Source: Rhizobium mayense
GTDB taxonomy: Bacteria > Pseudomonadota > Alphaproteobacteria > Rhizobiales > Rhizobiaceae
DNA length: 64,000 nt
Direction: 5' to 3'
Assembly: GCF_030272705.1 (NCBI RefSeq)
Contig: NZ_JARFYM010000002.1
Location: forward strand, 124,001 to 188,000
Part shown: in pieces, positions 8,889 through 18,311 of the stretch
Layout: every line of letters starts with the position of its first letter
Numbering within the stretch: position 1 is the stretch's first letter
Notes under the pieces: generated by a model
What the model saw: only the letters and a program-made list of their open reading frames with translations
Databases searched by the model: none
Told to the model about the DNA's origin: nothing
Program-made: the position numbers and the translations under genes

Positions 8889-9727
8889 GGATTGGACCTC
8901 CGCATCTTCGGATCGAGAATATCACGCAGCGCATCGCCGAGCAGATTGAAGCCGAGGATGCTAATCATGATGGTGAGGCCTGGGAAGATCAGCAGCCAAG
9001 GTGCGGTCTCCATCAGGTTGCGGCTGTCGCTGAGCATCAGTCCAAGCGAAGAGGCCGGCGGCTGCGTACCGAGGCCCAGGAAGCTCAAACCGGCCTCAGT
9101 TAGAAGCGACCAGGCGAGCGCCAGGGTAATCTGGACGGTCAGTGGTGCAACAAGGTTCAGCAGCAGATGCCGTGTCAGTATATAAGGCTTGCTGCTGCCG
9201 AAGGTGCGGGCCGCATCGACGAAATCGCGCGATTTCAATGATAGCGCCGGCCCGCGCACCACGCGGGTAAAGATCGGCGTGTAGACGATGGCGATAGCGG
9301 CAACGCTGGTCCATGTGCCGGGACCAATGATGGCGATGATCAATAGCGCAAGGAGGATGGCCGGGAATGCCAGCAGGACGTCCATAGTACGCATGATCAG
9401 CCCGTCCCATCGCTTTCCGAACCAGGCGGCCGTCAATCCGAGCACGGTGCCGATGAGGCTTGCGACCGCGACAGAGAGGAAGGCGACGATGAAGGATTCG
9501 CCAATGCCGCTCATGAGCCGGCTCATCACATCGCGCCCGAGCAGATCGGTGCCCATCCAAAATGCGAAACTTGGCGCATGAAGGCGGTTCAAGGGGCTCC
9601 GCATCACCGGATCGTGCGGCGTTAGCCCCAGAGTGCCGAGAATGGCGAGAATGACATAGACACCAACGATCACGCCACCGATGCGGCCGCTCGTATGCCC
9701 GAAAATGGCCTTTCCAATGCGCATCAA
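8885..9727 (-). CDS. ABC transporter permease, DppC/OppC type
   Basis: 280 residues with five to six membrane segments and the inner-membrane component signature near the C-terminus (SLTEAGLSFLGLGTQPPASSLGLML). The N-terminus carries the DppC-type loop HDPVMRSPLNRLHAPS and GTDLLGRDVMSRL. It forms the channel with the DppB-type partner encoded just upstream; the genes overlap by four bases at each end (8885-8888 and 9724-9727), which implies translational coupling. By context it belongs to the peptidoglycan-fragment importer. Confidence 0.92.
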   Translation of the reverse strand: MMRIGKAIFGHTSGRIGGVIVGVYVILAILGTLGLTPHDPVMRSPLNRLHAPSFAFWMGTDLLGRDVMSRLMSGIGESFIVAFLSVAVASLIGTVLGLTAAWFGKRWDGLIMRTMDVLLAFPAILLALLIIAIIGPGTWTSVAAIAIVYTPIFTRVVRGPALSLKSRDFVDAARTFGSSKPYILTRHLLLNLVAPLTVQITLALAWSLLTEAGLSFLGLGTQPPASSLGLMLSDSRNLMETAPWLLIFPGLTIMISILGFNLLGDALRDILDPKMRRSNP

Positions 9728-10683
9728 CCCTCTCCCAGACGAACGCGCGGATCGACCGCGACATAGGCAAGGTCGACGAGAAGATTGACGATCATGAAAT
9801 TGAAAGCGATGAACAGGACGCAGCCTTGGACCAGCGCATAGTCACGCTGTTGGATCGCATCCAGCACCAACCGTCCGAGACCGGGCAGCGCATAGATCTG
9901 CTCGACGAGCACGGCTCCGCCGAGAAGATAACCGAATTCCACGCCGCTCAGCGTCACGACCGGAATGAGCGCGTTGGGCAGCGCATGGCGCCAGATGACG
10001 CCGCGGGACGGCACGCCGCGACTGCGGGCGGTGCGGACATAGTCATCGCTCAGAACGTCCAGCATTGCCGAGCGTACGACGCGTGTGACCGAGGCTGCAA
10101 AGGCAAAGCCGAGCGTCAGCGCCGGCAGGATCATCTGGCCGAGATTGCCGAGCGGATCCTGCAGGAACGGAGTGAACGCGCCCATGGTCGGCAAGACGCC
10201 AAAACCCGCCGAAAGCGCATAGATGATAAGAAGGCCGAGGACGAAATTCGGTGTGGACTGCCCGACGATGGCGACGATGCGCACGGCAAGATCGGACAGC
10301 TTTTCGTTTCGTGTCGCAGCGAAGACGCCGGCAGGCAGGCCGATCAGCAGGGCGATCACCATGGAGAGCAGCGCAAGCTCGAGCGTCAGCGGAAATCGCT
10401 CGAGGATGATGTCGAGCACCGGCTTGCCGTAGGTGACGGAAATGCCGAGATTGCCCTGCAGTACGCCGAACAGCCAATGCCAGTACTGCACGAACCATGA
10501 TTGGTCGATGCCGAAATAGACTGCGAGGGCCTGCCGCTGCTCGGGCGTCAGCAGGCCGGCATTGGTTCCCAGCATCGCTGTGATCGCGTCACCCGGCACC
10601 AGCCGGATGGCGACGAACACGAGGACGGACACTCCCAACATGATCAGTGGGAATGTCGTCAGCCGGCGTGTCAGGTAACCCAT
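9724..10683 (-). CDS. ABC transporter permease, DppB/OppB type
   Basis: 319 residues from the ATG at 10683, beginning MGYLTRRLTTFPLIMLGVSV as in DppB proteins, with six membrane segments and the permease signature GVEFGYLLGGAVLVEQIYALPGLG. The open frame extends to 10773, but the extra 30 residues would be encoded by the intergenic palindromic element, so the internal start preceded by AGAGGACG is preferred. It pairs with the DppC-type permease. The element separates it from the binding-protein gene upstream. Confidence 0.92.
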   Translation of the reverse strand: MGYLTRRLTTFPLIMLGVSVLVFVAIRLVPGDAITAMLGTNAGLLTPEQRQALAVYFGIDQSWFVQYWHWLFGVLQGNLGISVTYGKPVLDIILERFPLTLELALLSMVIALLIGLPAGVFAATRNEKLSDLAVRIVAIVGQSTPNFVLGLLIIYALSAGFGVLPTMGAFTPFLQDPLGNLGQMILPALTLGFAFAASVTRVVRSAMLDVLSDDYVRTARSRGVPSRGVIWRHALPNALIPVVTLSGVEFGYLLGGAVLVEQIYALPGLGRLVLDAIQQRDYALVQGCVLFIAFNFMIVNLLVDLAYVAVDPRVRLGEG

Positions 10684-10691
10684 GGAACGTC

Positions 10692-10798
10692 CTCTAGAGC
10701 AATTCCAGGAAAAGTGCGAAGCGGTTTTCTGTCCGGAATTGCGTAAAAACAAAAGGTTAGAGCGGTTCTGCACTTCATGAAAAGTTGAACCGCTCTAG
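10692..10798. repeat. Rhizobial intergenic mosaic element (RIME-like), inside an operon
   Basis: A 107-base element made of two nested palindromes. GCAATTCC at 10699-10706 pairs with GGAATTGC at 10735-10742, and TAGAGCGGTTC at 10758-10768 pairs with GAACCGCTCTA at 10787-10797. Both ends carry CTCTAGA. The text between the first arms, AAAAGTGCGAAGCGGTTTTC, resembles repeats I associate with rhizobial intergenic elements. It lies between the binding-protein gene and the permease gene of one operon, where it would fold in the transcript and may lower downstream expression or stabilise the upstream message. Confidence 0.8.
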
Positions 10799-10811
10799 AA
10801 CCTGGTATCCG

Positions 10812-12332
10812 TTACTTGATGGATACCTTGCTGAGACCGAAGAGAGAGCCCGTCGGCGTCGGCACGAAGCCCTCGACGTTCTTCTGCTCGGCCGTGTAGC
10901 CGTATGCCGTATAGAGCCAGATCCAGGGCGAGACTTCGGCAATATGCTTTTCGAAGTCGGCGAAAATGACCTTGCGCTTCGCCGGATCGGTTTCGACACG
11001 GCCCTTCTGCATCTGACCGTCCAGCGTATCGTCGATATAGTTGGCGACCTTCTGCAGGTTGCCCGTCTTCGTCCAGTAGCGGTTATACATGGAATAGGGA
11101 TCGGCGCTTCCGCCGTTCAGCGCCACCGCCATGTCGAAATTGCCTTTCAGCCAAGCGTCGACATAGACGTTGAGTTCCATCACCTTGATATCGAGCTTGA
11201 TGCCGATTTCGGCGAGCTGCGACTGGATGACCTGGGCTTCGGCGGTCGCCGTCGGCGGCTCGCCGGTGGCGGCGATCACGGTTGCGGAAAAGCCGTTAGC
11301 AAAGCCCGCGTCGGCCATCAGCTTCTTTGCCTTCTCGACATCGCGCTTGTAGCAGAAGAGCTGGCTCGGATCAGTCGCATAGAGGGGCATAGTCAGCGGG
11401 CCGGTCACCTTGCCTTCGCCGAGCGCTGCCGTGTCCAGCACGTCCTGCCGGTCGATGGCGCAGGAGATCGCCTGACGCACGGCAAGCTGATCCATTGGCT
11501 TGCGCGACGGGTTGAGCTGCAGGACGTTATAGGAAAGCACCGGCGTCCGGGTTAGTTGCAGCTTCGGCTCCTTGGGAACGAGCGTCGCCACCAGCGGGTC
11601 GTTCAGAAGCGCAAAATCGATCTGGCCAGTACGAAGCGATGCCAGGATTGCCGTTTCATCCGGGAGGACGCTGACGTCGATGCCATCGACGCCTACCGTG
11701 CCGCCGGCCCAGGCCTTGTTGGCGCTTAGGACTTCCTTGGAATTCGGAACCCAATTCTCGAGCTTGAAGGGACCGGAACCGATCGCCTTCGTACCGATCG
11801 AGCCGGCGGTGATTTCGCTTGCCGGAACGATGGCGGCGTTGAGGCTGGTCATCGACGTCAGGATCGGAACGTCAGGCTGCGACAGATGGAAGACCACGGT
11901 CGTCGCATCGGGCGTATCGATGCTGGCGATCGAAAGGAAATTGGCGCGGGCGGCGGCACCTGTCGCCTGATCGAGAATGCGCTGGAACGATGCCTTCACG
12001 TCAGCCGAAGTGACGGCAGCGCCGTTCTGGAACTTGGCATTCGGATTGAGCTTGAAGGTCAGCTCCTTGCCATCAGCCGAAAACTGCCAGCTGTCGGCAA
12101 TGGCGGGCACGATCTGCAGATTGCTGTCGAGCCGGACGAGCGGCTCATAGATCAGCTCCAGCAGGCGAATCGAGGAAAAGGCAGTCTGCTTGTGCGGATC
12201 AAGCCCGGTCGCGTCCTGGGACCATGCAAGGCGCAGCGTTGCCGCGTATGCCTCCGTAGAAACCGACGCCATGCCGAGACCCGCCGCCACCGCGACACAC
12301 GAAATCAACTTCCTTGCAAAATGCCTTTTCAT
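10812..12332 (-). CDS. ABC transporter substrate-binding protein, family 5 (oligopeptide type)
   Basis: 506 residues with a Sec signal peptide (basic MKRHFARK, hydrophobic core, AYA cleavage near residue 30). The mature start TLRLAWSQDATGLDPHKQT and later FKLNPNAKFQNGAAVTSADV are the SBP_bac_5 signatures. It captures the substrate in the periplasm for the permeases and fused ATPase encoded downstream. In the context of MurQ and AnmK the ligand is probably a muropeptide or murein peptide; this is inference, since the family also carries nickel, opines and oligosaccharides. AGAGGGAGAAAAGA before the ATG is a good ribosome binding site. Confidence 0.92.
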   Translation of the reverse strand: MKRHFARKLISCVAVAAGLGMASVSTEAYAATLRLAWSQDATGLDPHKQTAFSSIRLLELIYEPLVRLDSNLQIVPAIADSWQFSADGKELTFKLNPNAKFQNGAAVTSADVKASFQRILDQATGAAARANFLSIASIDTPDATTVVFHLSQPDVPILTSMTSLNAAIVPASEITAGSIGTKAIGSGPFKLENWVPNSKEVLSANKAWAGGTVGVDGIDVSVLPDETAILASLRTGQIDFALLNDPLVATLVPKEPKLQLTRTPVLSYNVLQLNPSRKPMDQLAVRQAISCAIDRQDVLDTAALGEGKVTGPLTMPLYATDPSQLFCYKRDVEKAKKLMADAGFANGFSATVIAATGEPPTATAEAQVIQSQLAEIGIKLDIKVMELNVYVDAWLKGNFDMAVALNGGSADPYSMYNRYWTKTGNLQKVANYIDDTLDGQMQKGRVETDPAKRKVIFADFEKHIAEVSPWIWLYTAYGYTAEQKNVEGFVPTPTGSLFGLSKVSIK

Positions 12333-12415
12333 TCTTTTCTCCCTCTGAGCGTCTTAACGCTTCCCCGGCCGGTTTTGGCCGCTTTCATTAAAACCGTTGC
12401 TGCCGCAACGTAAGT

Positions 12416-13375
<960 letters not shown>

Positions 13376-13516
13376 TCAGGGATGGCAAGCTCGATCGATG
13401 ACGATCGGGCAGGCCGCAGCAGCTTTAATTTTCAACGCAACAGAAAGCTGGTCATCAGCCCACGCAGCCGGCCTTTGCGGCTCGTTCGCTGCGAGTTTCC
13501 CTGTTTACTTTTCTTA

Positions 13517-13568
13517 ACATTATGTCCATTTATTCCGATCGTCAATCGCTGTAGGAATAAAATATTCC
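13517..13568 (-). promoter_or_regulatory. murQ promoter with upstream RpiR/MurR-type operator
   Basis: On the minus strand TTGACG (13545-13540), a 17-base spacer and TAATGT (13522-13517) form a good sigma-70 type promoter reading into murQ. Eight bases upstream of the -35 lies the palindrome GGAAT-AAAAT-ATTCC at 13554-13568. The same GGAAT-N5-ATTCC core, at the same distance from the -35, precedes murA. This makes it a likely binding site of the RpiR-family regulator encoded at 15979-16839. Confidence 0.65.
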
Positions 13569-13609
13569 AAATTCGATGTGTCAAACCGGTGATGCGCGCG
13601 ACCGCCATT

Positions 13610-14485
13610 TCAGCGGCTGCAGACCGACTTCCTTGCAAGGATGATGGCGCCCAAGACGGCATCCCCGTCGATGGGTTTCAGGCGGCGGCGGACGTCCGGT
13701 GCGAGCCACGGCTCGAGCGGACTCGACAAGCCGCCAAGCAGGGAAACGCGAGGTGCGCCCTTGTCAAAAAGCGTGCGGATCAGCGTATCAACGTGTTCGG
13801 CCGCGCTCTGGACGATGCGCCGCCCGGCCGCATCTCCCTGGTCTGCGTGGCGCATCACCATCGGCGCCAGAGCGGCGTAGTCCGTTGCAGAGGCACGGTC
13901 CATCCAGGCGACCGCTTCCATCGGATCATTCTGAAAGCGCTGCATGATTTCGGCCAGCAGGGCCGTCTTCTCCTGGCGACCGTCATGCGCGCGCAGTGCA
14001 AGCTGCACCGCCTTCAGTCCGAGATATGCGCCGCTGCCCTCGTCGGAGATCGGAAAGCCATATCCGCCGACCCGCAGGTGGCGCCCTTCGACAAAACCGA
14101 GCCCAATCGATCCCGTCCCGGCAATGACGATCGCGCCGTCACGACCCGAATGGGCGCCGAGACAGGCGCCCTCGCCGTCACTGACGAAATCGATGCTGGC
14201 AAAAGGATGATTTATGCCTCGCAATGCCTCAAGCGCGCCCTTCCGCCCGATCCCCGCGAGCCCAACGCCTGCGTGAATCCGCTTGACCTCGGGCGCGCTA
14301 AGACCGGCCTCCTCAATAGCCGCTCCGAAGGCCCTCGCAATGGAAGCCCAGGCTTCGTCTATTCCGAGACGGGTGGTTGCGGGGCCGGACAGTCCCTGAC
14401 CCAATACTGTGCCGGCCGCATCCTCGATTCTTGCGCGACAACCAGTGCCTCCGCCGTCGATACCAAGAAAATAGCGCGCGCTCAT
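13610..14485 (-). CDS. BadF/BadG-type sugar kinase (N-acetylglucosamine kinase-like)
   Basis: 291 residues of the ASKHA fold. The N-terminal phosphate loop is GIDGGGTGCRARIED, then GTGSIGLGF, and the start of the second domain reads PISDEGSGAYLGLKA, all as in eukaryotic-type GlcNAc kinases and glucosamine kinases of the BadF family. It probably phosphorylates GlcNAc or glucosamine released from cell-wall fragments, though MurNAc is also conceivable. The ATG at 14485 overlaps the stop of the MurA-like gene as ATGA, so the two are translationally coupled; the longer frame to 14515 would overlap murA by more. Confidence 0.85.
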   Translation of the reverse strand: MSARYFLGIDGGGTGCRARIEDAAGTVLGQGLSGPATTRLGIDEAWASIARAFGAAIEEAGLSAPEVKRIHAGVGLAGIGRKGALEALRGINHPFASIDFVSDGEGACLGAHSGRDGAIVIAGTGSIGLGFVEGRHLRVGGYGFPISDEGSGAYLGLKAVQLALRAHDGRQEKTALLAEIMQRFQNDPMEAVAWMDRASATDYAALAPMVMRHADQGDAAGRRIVQSAAEHVDTLIRTLFDKGAPRVSLLGGLSSPLEPWLAPDVRRRLKPIDGDAVLGAIILARKSVCSR

Positions 14486-15738
14486 GACGTCAGCCGCTCG
14501 ATATCTGCGCCGCATAGGCGGAGCTTGCGATCCAGTTGCTCATAGCCACGGTCGAGGTGATAGACGCGGTTGATGATGGTTTCGCCCTCCGACACCAGCG
14601 CCGCGAGCACCAGAGAGACAGAGGCGCGCAGATCGGTCGCCATGACCTGTGCGCCTCGAAGAGGCGCGCCGCCCCGCACCAACGCCGTGGTGCCCTGCAG
14701 CTTGATGTTGGCGCCGAGACGCATCAATTCCGGCACATGCATGAAGCGGTTTTCGAACACCGTCTCGCGGATCAGCGAGGCGCCTTCAGCGCAGCAGGCG
14801 AGCGCCATGAACTGTGCCTGCAGGTCAGTCGGAAAACCGGGATAGGGTTCAGTAGTAATATCGGCGCCCTTGAGCGGACCATCCCTCGAAACAACCAGGC
14901 CGCGGTCGCTCGGCCAGACGCTGACGCCCATGGCCTCCAGCGCCTGCACAACCGAAGCCAGGTTCTCCAGTCTGGCGTGGATCAGTTCAAGCTGGCCGCC
15001 AGTGATCGCGGCTGCAACTGCGTAGGTACCGGCCTCGATCCGGTCGGAAATGCCATGATGCTTGGCGGGCTGCCACGTCGTGCTGCCTTCGATCAGGATG
15101 CGGTGCGTGCCGGCGCCCTCGATGCGGGCGCCCATGGCGCCGAGACAGGCAGCAAGATCGGCCACCTCCGGCTCGCGCGCCGCATTCAAGATCTCCGTCT
15201 CGCCCTTGGCCGCGCATGCCGCCATCATAGCCGTCTCGGTCGCGCCGACAGATGGGGAGCTTAGAACAACGCGCGCGCCCTTCAGCCCGCCAGGGGCCGA
15301 TGCGACGATTAGGCCATTCTCGATCGCAACGTCAGCCCCGAGCGTCGCCAGCGCCTTGATGTGCATGTCGACCGGCCGGGCGCCGATGGCGCAGCCGCCG
15401 GGCAAGGAGACGCGGGCATGCCCGAAGCGCGCCAGCAGCGGTGCCAGCACCAGCACGGTCGCCCGCATACGCCTCACTGTGTCGTAGGAAGTTTCCTTCG
15501 AGACGATGGCGCTTGTATCGATGATCGTGCCGTGCGCCGCACGGTTCACGACGGCGCCATGAAGCGTGACGACACCGAGCATGTTCTCGACATCGGTTAC
15601 AGCGGGCAGGTTCGTCAATTCCAGCGGATGGGGACTGAGCAGCGCCGCCGCGATTTGCGGCAAGGCGGCATTCTTTGCGCCGGAAATCGTCACAGCGCCC
15701 TGCAACCTGTTTCCGCCTGATATCCGCAATCTGTCCAT
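14482..15738 (-). CDS. murA: UDP-N-acetylglucosamine 1-carboxyvinyltransferase (MurA paralogue)
   Basis: 418 residues, the length of E. coli MurA. Transfers enolpyruvate from PEP to UDP-GlcNAc, the first committed step of peptidoglycan precursor synthesis and the target of fosfomycin. Start motif ISGGNRLQGAVTISGAKNAA carries the conserved Lys-Asn; the active-site loop reads SLPGGCAIGARPVDMHI with catalytic Cys116 present, so the enzyme is predicted active and fosfomycin-sensitive at that residue. The ATG at 15738 is chosen because homology-like sequence starts there; upstream frame to 15963 crosses the promoter. Its location at the head of a catabolic recycling island, under the RpiR regulator, is odd and suggests a second, regulated MurA. 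Confidence 0.9.
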   Translation of the reverse strand: MDRLRISGGNRLQGAVTISGAKNAALPQIAAALLSPHPLELTNLPAVTDVENMLGVVTLHGAVVNRAAHGTIIDTSAIVSKETSYDTVRRMRATVLVLAPLLARFGHARVSLPGGCAIGARPVDMHIKALATLGADVAIENGLIVASAPGGLKGARVVLSSPSVGATETAMMAACAAKGETEILNAAREPEVADLAACLGAMGARIEGAGTHRILIEGSTTWQPAKHHGISDRIEAGTYAVAAAITGGQLELIHARLENLASVVQALEAMGVSVWPSDRGLVVSRDGPLKGADITTEPYPGFPTDLQAQFMALACCAEGASLIRETVFENRFMHVPELMRLGANIKLQGTTALVRGGAPLRGAQVMATDLRASVSLVLAALVSEGETIINRVYHLDRGYEQLDRKLRLCGADIERLTS

Positions 15739-15800
15739 GATGTGAAACCCGTCAAGGAGAGGGGTGAAGGAGCAGACGTCAGCCCTCTGCTTCTGGCTCA

Positions 15801-15854
15801 AGATTATTCGGTCATTCCGCCATGTCAACGTAAATTGGAATTTTTTATTCCAAT
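15801..15854 (-). promoter_or_regulatory. murA promoter and shared RpiR/MurR-type operator
   Basis: Minus-strand TTGACA (15828-15823), a 16-base spacer and TAATCT (15806-15801) form a strong promoter for murA. Centred upstream is a palindrome with 8-base arms, ATTGGAAT-N5-ATTCCAAT (15834-15854), whose GGAAT-N5-ATTCC core begins eight bases from the -35. On the plus strand the T-rich centre overlaps the expected -35 region of a TATAAG (15865-15870) box for the regulator gene, so one site could both control murA and auto-regulate the regulator. Confidence 0.7.
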
Positions 15855-15978
15855 CGTTCTCTGCTATAAGGTCCATGGCCGACGGAGCGAAAGCATGGTT
15901 GCCCAGTCTCGGCCGGATGATATCTTGTGGCTCGATTGTGTCGACGCGTGAACCGGCCTCCACGGCCTGAAGGGGCGG

Positions 15979-16839
15979 ATGTCTATCTTAAAGAAAATCA
16001 GCGCGAAGCTCGAAGGCATGGCGCCTGCCGATCGTCAGATCGGGCAATTCATCGTCGAAAATCCCGACCAGATGCTGCGTCTGTCGTCCGCTGCGCTTGC
16101 CGCCGAGACCGGTCGCAGCCAGTCGAGCGTCGTCAAATTCAGCCAGAAACTCGGCTACGCCGGCTACCAGGAGCTGAAGCTCGCAGTCAGCGAGGCCAAA
16201 GCCCAGGAATGGCAGGCCCCAACGGGCATGATCCACGGGACTATCGAAGTGGACGACGGCTATCTGACCATCCTGCAAAAACTGCTTGGCAGCAAGCTGC
16301 AGGCCATGCAACAGACGATTGCCGTCAACAACGAACTCGATATCGACAAGGCGCTGAAGGCGCTTTACGAAGCGCGCCGCATTCATCTCGCCGGCGTCGG
16401 CGCCTCATCGCTGGTCGCTCGCGACTTTTCCTATAAGCTGATGAAGCTCGGGCGCAATGTGCTGCACGACAGCGACAGCCATGTGCAGATGGCCAATGCC
16501 TCGACACTTGGCGCCGACGACCTCCTGTTCGCTCTCTCCTATTCCGGCACCAGCATCGAAACGCTGCGAATCGCAGAACTTGCCAGCCAGCGAAACGCGA
16601 CCGTCATCGCCGTGACCGGTCTTCAAGACAATCCGCTGGCCCATGTCGCCGATATCCGCCTCTATACTGTCGGCGATGAAGACCGCGTCCGCTCCTCGGC
16701 CATCACTGCGCGCGACGCCCAACTGATGCTGACCGACCTGCTGTTCATCCTTTTGATTCAGAGGCAGCCCGACGCCAACGATTACGTACATAATAGCGAA
16801 GCGGCCGTCTCGGTGCTGAAGGCCAAGCAACTGTCATAG
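15979..16839 (+). CDS. murR: RpiR/MurR-family transcriptional regulator with SIS domain
   Basis: 286 residues: an N-terminal HTH_6 domain (about 1-77, with LSSAALAAETGRSQSSVVKF as recognition region) and a C-terminal SIS sugar-phosphate-binding domain (from about 124, HLAGVGASSLVARDF and ALSYSGTSIET). Family members sense phosphosugars such as MurNAc-6-phosphate or GlcNAc-6-phosphate. It is divergent from murA and thus from the whole recycling island, and a palindrome between them recurs before murQ. The name murR is given by context and fold. Whether it represses or activates is open: both operators lie upstream of the -35 boxes. Confidence 0.85.
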   Translation: MSILKKISAKLEGMAPADRQIGQFIVENPDQMLRLSSAALAAETGRSQSSVVKFSQKLGYAGYQELKLAVSEAKAQEWQAPTGMIHGTIEVDDGYLTILQKLLGSKLQAMQQTIAVNNELDIDKALKALYEARRIHLAGVGASSLVARDFSYKLMKLGRNVLHDSDSHVQMANASTLGADDLLFALSYSGTSIETLRIAELASQRNATVIAVTGLQDNPLAHVADIRLYTVGDEDRVRSSAITARDAQLMLTDLLFILLIQRQPDANDYVHNSEAAVSVLKAKQLS

Positions 16840-17141
16840 AAAACCTCTATACGGCCAGGCAAGTTATCGGGCAGATCCCGTCGATTGAAATTTAAAATTG
16901 ATACTTATTAAAATGCAACCATAACCTTGGTTGCAGTGACATTCCCGCAACATAGTCGATTGTTGCGCGCAATGATTGTCATTTTACTGTATCTATCATT
17001 GTTGCAAAATTGAGAATCTGTATATTCCAGGTCGCGGTTAGGGACCGCTACCCGAAAGGGTTTACGAAACGGGACCGGGGTGGGGACGTCGATTTTTCGG
17101 CGCGACAACCCGTGCCCAATCGAGAATAGATTGGACTTACT
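16840..17141. promoter_or_regulatory. Porin upstream region with promoter
   Basis: A 300-base gap without genes. TTGTTG (16999-17004), a 16-base spacer and TATATT (17021-17026) form a plausible plus-strand promoter for the porin, leaving a leader of about 110 bases. The leader is G-rich at 17030-17090, with the short complementary runs ACCGCTACCCG and CGGGACCGGGGT, so some folding is likely. Upstream is AT-rich sequence with repeated TTGTTGC/GCAACA. No terminator for the regulator gene was recognised. Confidence 0.5.
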
Positions 17142-18230
17142 ATGAACATTAGAACGCTTCTTCTCAGCTCCGCGGCGGCGCTCGCCGCCGCCTCCGGTGC
17201 GCATGCCGCCGACGCCATCGTTGCGGCCGAACCGGAGCCTCTTCAGTACGTTCGCATTTGCGATGCCTATGGCACGGGATATTTCTTTATTCCGGGTACC
17301 GAAACCTGCCTGAAGGTCGGCGGCGAAGTTCGCTCCGAAGGTGAATGGTATGACGCTTACAGCCCGACGAACCGCGTCGGCACGCTGTGGCATACCCGCG
17401 CCGAACTCAATCTCGATACCGCAACCGATACCGAATACGGCCCGCTGAAGACCAACATGGTCCTACGTTGGGACTGGCAGGAAGGCGGCACCACCGCCAC
17501 GAAACTGCTGTTTGCCAATATCAGCCTGGGCGGCTTCACCGTCGGCAAGCTCGATTCGCAGTACAACCTCTATGCAGGCTACGCCGGCGACGTCATCAAC
17601 GACGACGTGATCTGGGACGGCCCATACGAACTCAACCAGTTGACCTATAACTACGACGCCGGCAACGGCTTCACGGCGGTCATCTCGCTCGAAGATTCCA
17701 ACTCGGCCGGCGACAGCGATGCCTTCGACGGCGCCTGGGTCACGTCCAAGGCCAACCACTATGCTCCGAACGTCGTTGCCGGTGCTGGCTACAAGTCGGG
17801 CATCTGGGGCGTCAAGGTTGTTGGCGGCTATGACTCGATCGTCGAAGAAGGTGCCATCAAGGCCCGCGTCGACGCCGACTTCGGCGCTTTCTCGGCATTC
17901 TTGATGGGCGGTTGGAACACCGACGGCGACAAGCTGAACCAGTATGCCGGCTCCAACCTGTCGGAAGATTCCTGCCCTCCGGGCCGAGGCGATCTTTGCG
18001 GCTGGGGTGACTGGGCTGCCTGGGGCGGCGTCTCGGTTCCCTTCAACGACAAGCTGAAGTGGAACCTGCAGGTCGCCTATACCGACTCCAAGATCTTCGC
18101 CGCAACCACGAACCTGAAGTTCAATCCGGTTAAGAACCTCCTGATCGAACCAGAAGTGTCTTACACCAACTGGGATTCGATCAACGAAGATCAGTGGGCC
18201 GGTATCCTGCGCTTCCAGCGTAGTTTCTGA
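17142..18230 (+). CDS. Outer-membrane porin, Rhizobiales Omp/RopA family (Porin_2)
   Basis: 362 residues with a classic signal peptide cleaved after AHA near residue 22. The mature start carries the Porin_2 hallmark EPLQYVRICDAYGTGYFFIPGTETCLKVGG in outline, with two cysteines. The rest alternates aromatic and hydrophilic residues as expected for a 16-strand barrel, and ends with LRFQRSF, where the terminal Phe is the outer-membrane assembly signal. It provides general diffusion of small hydrophilic solutes. It has its own promoter and a hairpin terminator after the stop, so it is monocistronic. Confidence 0.93.
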   Translation: MNIRTLLLSSAAALAAASGAHAADAIVAAEPEPLQYVRICDAYGTGYFFIPGTETCLKVGGEVRSEGEWYDAYSPTNRVGTLWHTRAELNLDTATDTEYGPLKTNMVLRWDWQEGGTTATKLLFANISLGGFTVGKLDSQYNLYAGYAGDVINDDVIWDGPYELNQLTYNYDAGNGFTAVISLEDSNSAGDSDAFDGAWVTSKANHYAPNVVAGAGYKSGIWGVKVVGGYDSIVEEGAIKARVDADFGAFSAFLMGGWNTDGDKLNQYAGSNLSEDSCPPGRGDLCGWGDWAAWGGVSVPFNDKLKWNLQVAYTDSKIFAATTNLKFNPVKNLLIEPEVSYTNWDSINEDQWAGILRFQRSF

Positions 18231-18262
18231 TCAGATTGACCTCCGATCAGTAAATGGGGATT

Positions 18263-18291
18263 GGTCCGGTTTCCCTGCCGGACCTTTCCTT
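18263..18291 (+). terminator. Rho-independent-type terminator after the porin gene
   Basis: GGTCCGG (18263-18269) and CCGGACC (18278-18284) form a 7-bp GC-rich stem with an 8-base loop, followed by TTTCCTT. It lies 33 bases past the porin stop codon. It also precedes the end of the convergent Rrf2 gene and might work in both directions. Confidence 0.65.
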
Positions 18292-18311
18292 GCCGCAGGT
18301 TGAGGGACACT

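Noticed and set aside
10684..10773. N-terminal extension of the DppB-type permease
   Set aside because: It is the translation of the RIME-like element and lacks family resemblance; ATG 10683 fits the family start.
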